A stretch of DNA of 6,041 nucleotides from the NCBI GenBank assembly GCA_030632405.1, contig DAOVUU010000175.1, positions 1 through 6,041 of the forward strand. The letters run 5' to 3'. Position numbers and translations under genes: made by a program. The DNA comes from Desulfobulbaceae bacterium. GTDB lineage: Bacteria; Desulfobacterota; Desulfobulbia; Desulfobulbales; Desulfocapsaceae. Every line of letters starts with the position of its first letter. Positions within the stretch are counted from its first letter, which is position 1. Below the pieces are notes generated by a model. That model was not told the origin of the DNA. It saw only the letters and a list, made by a program, of their open reading frames with translations, and made no database searches. Shown in pieces: positions 5,957-6,041 of this stretch.

Positions 5957-5971
5957 GTTCATTGTTGAGCT

Positions 5972-6041
5972 ATGGATACTCTACTTACAATTGTACATGT
6001 AGTCGTCTGTTTCTTTCTGGTTGGCATTGTATTGCTCCAGC
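5972..6041 (+). CDS. secG: Preprotein translocase subunit SecG (N-terminal part)
   Basis: Only the first 23 codons are in the window; the gene runs off the right edge. The peptide begins MDTLLTIVHVVVCFFLVGIV and continues LLQ, the hydrophobic first transmembrane segment of SecG ending in its typical LLQ. SecG is the small two-span membrane subunit of the SecYEG protein-export channel. The position 15 bases after tpiA agrees with the common tpiA-secG order. The ribosome-binding site is weak (TTGAG at 5965-5969, 2 bases from the ATG), so translation may be coupled to tpiA. Confidence 0.88.
   Translation, partial: MDTLLTIVHVVVCFFLVGIVLLQ

Overview
The window looks like a chromosomal housekeeping segment from a Gram-negative, moderate-GC bacterium. 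The gene order (lepB, sfsA, GAPDH, phosphoglycerate kinase, triose-phosphate isomerase, secG) and the style of the proteins suggest a sulfate-reducing Desulfobacterota, perhaps near Desulfobulbales. That assignment is inference from recognition only, with no database search behind it.

Layout. Bases 1-430 are AT-rich and hold no intact gene. They contain a short, frame-broken coding trace (about 140-288) followed by a terminator-like hairpin. lepB (431-1075, +, TTG start) encodes signal peptidase I. It converges on sfsA (1089-1799, -) with only 13 bases between the stop codons. Between the divergent sfsA and gap genes lies a 141-base imperfect palindrome (1822-1962) with matching ends and a possible 5-base target duplication, resembling a small non-coding mobile repeat. 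It lies directly against the sfsA ribosome-binding site.

From 2125 to the window end, all genes are on the + strand and form the lower-glycolysis block. They are a long variant glyceraldehyde-3-phosphate dehydrogenase (2125-3342), a RimI-like GNAT acetyltransferase (3347-3841), phosphoglycerate kinase (3819-4994, overlapping the acetyltransferase by 23 bases), a 209-base gap with small hairpins, triose-phosphate isomerase (5204-5956), and the first 23 codons of secG (5972-6041, cut by the window edge). GAPDH and PGK catalyse consecutive steps. TpiA feeds GAPDH by interconverting dihydroxyacetone phosphate and glyceraldehyde 3-phosphate. SecG and LepB both serve the general secretion route.

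I do not see an undescribed multi-gene system. The points most worth a second look are the palindromic element against sfsA, the divergent GAPDH (a glycine at the usual NAD-selecting aspartate position and a ~27-residue insertion before the C-terminal motif), the acetyltransferase translationally coupled to pgk, and the pgk-tpiA leader, which carries a 9-base copy of the 16S rRNA anti-Shine-Dalgarno sequence.
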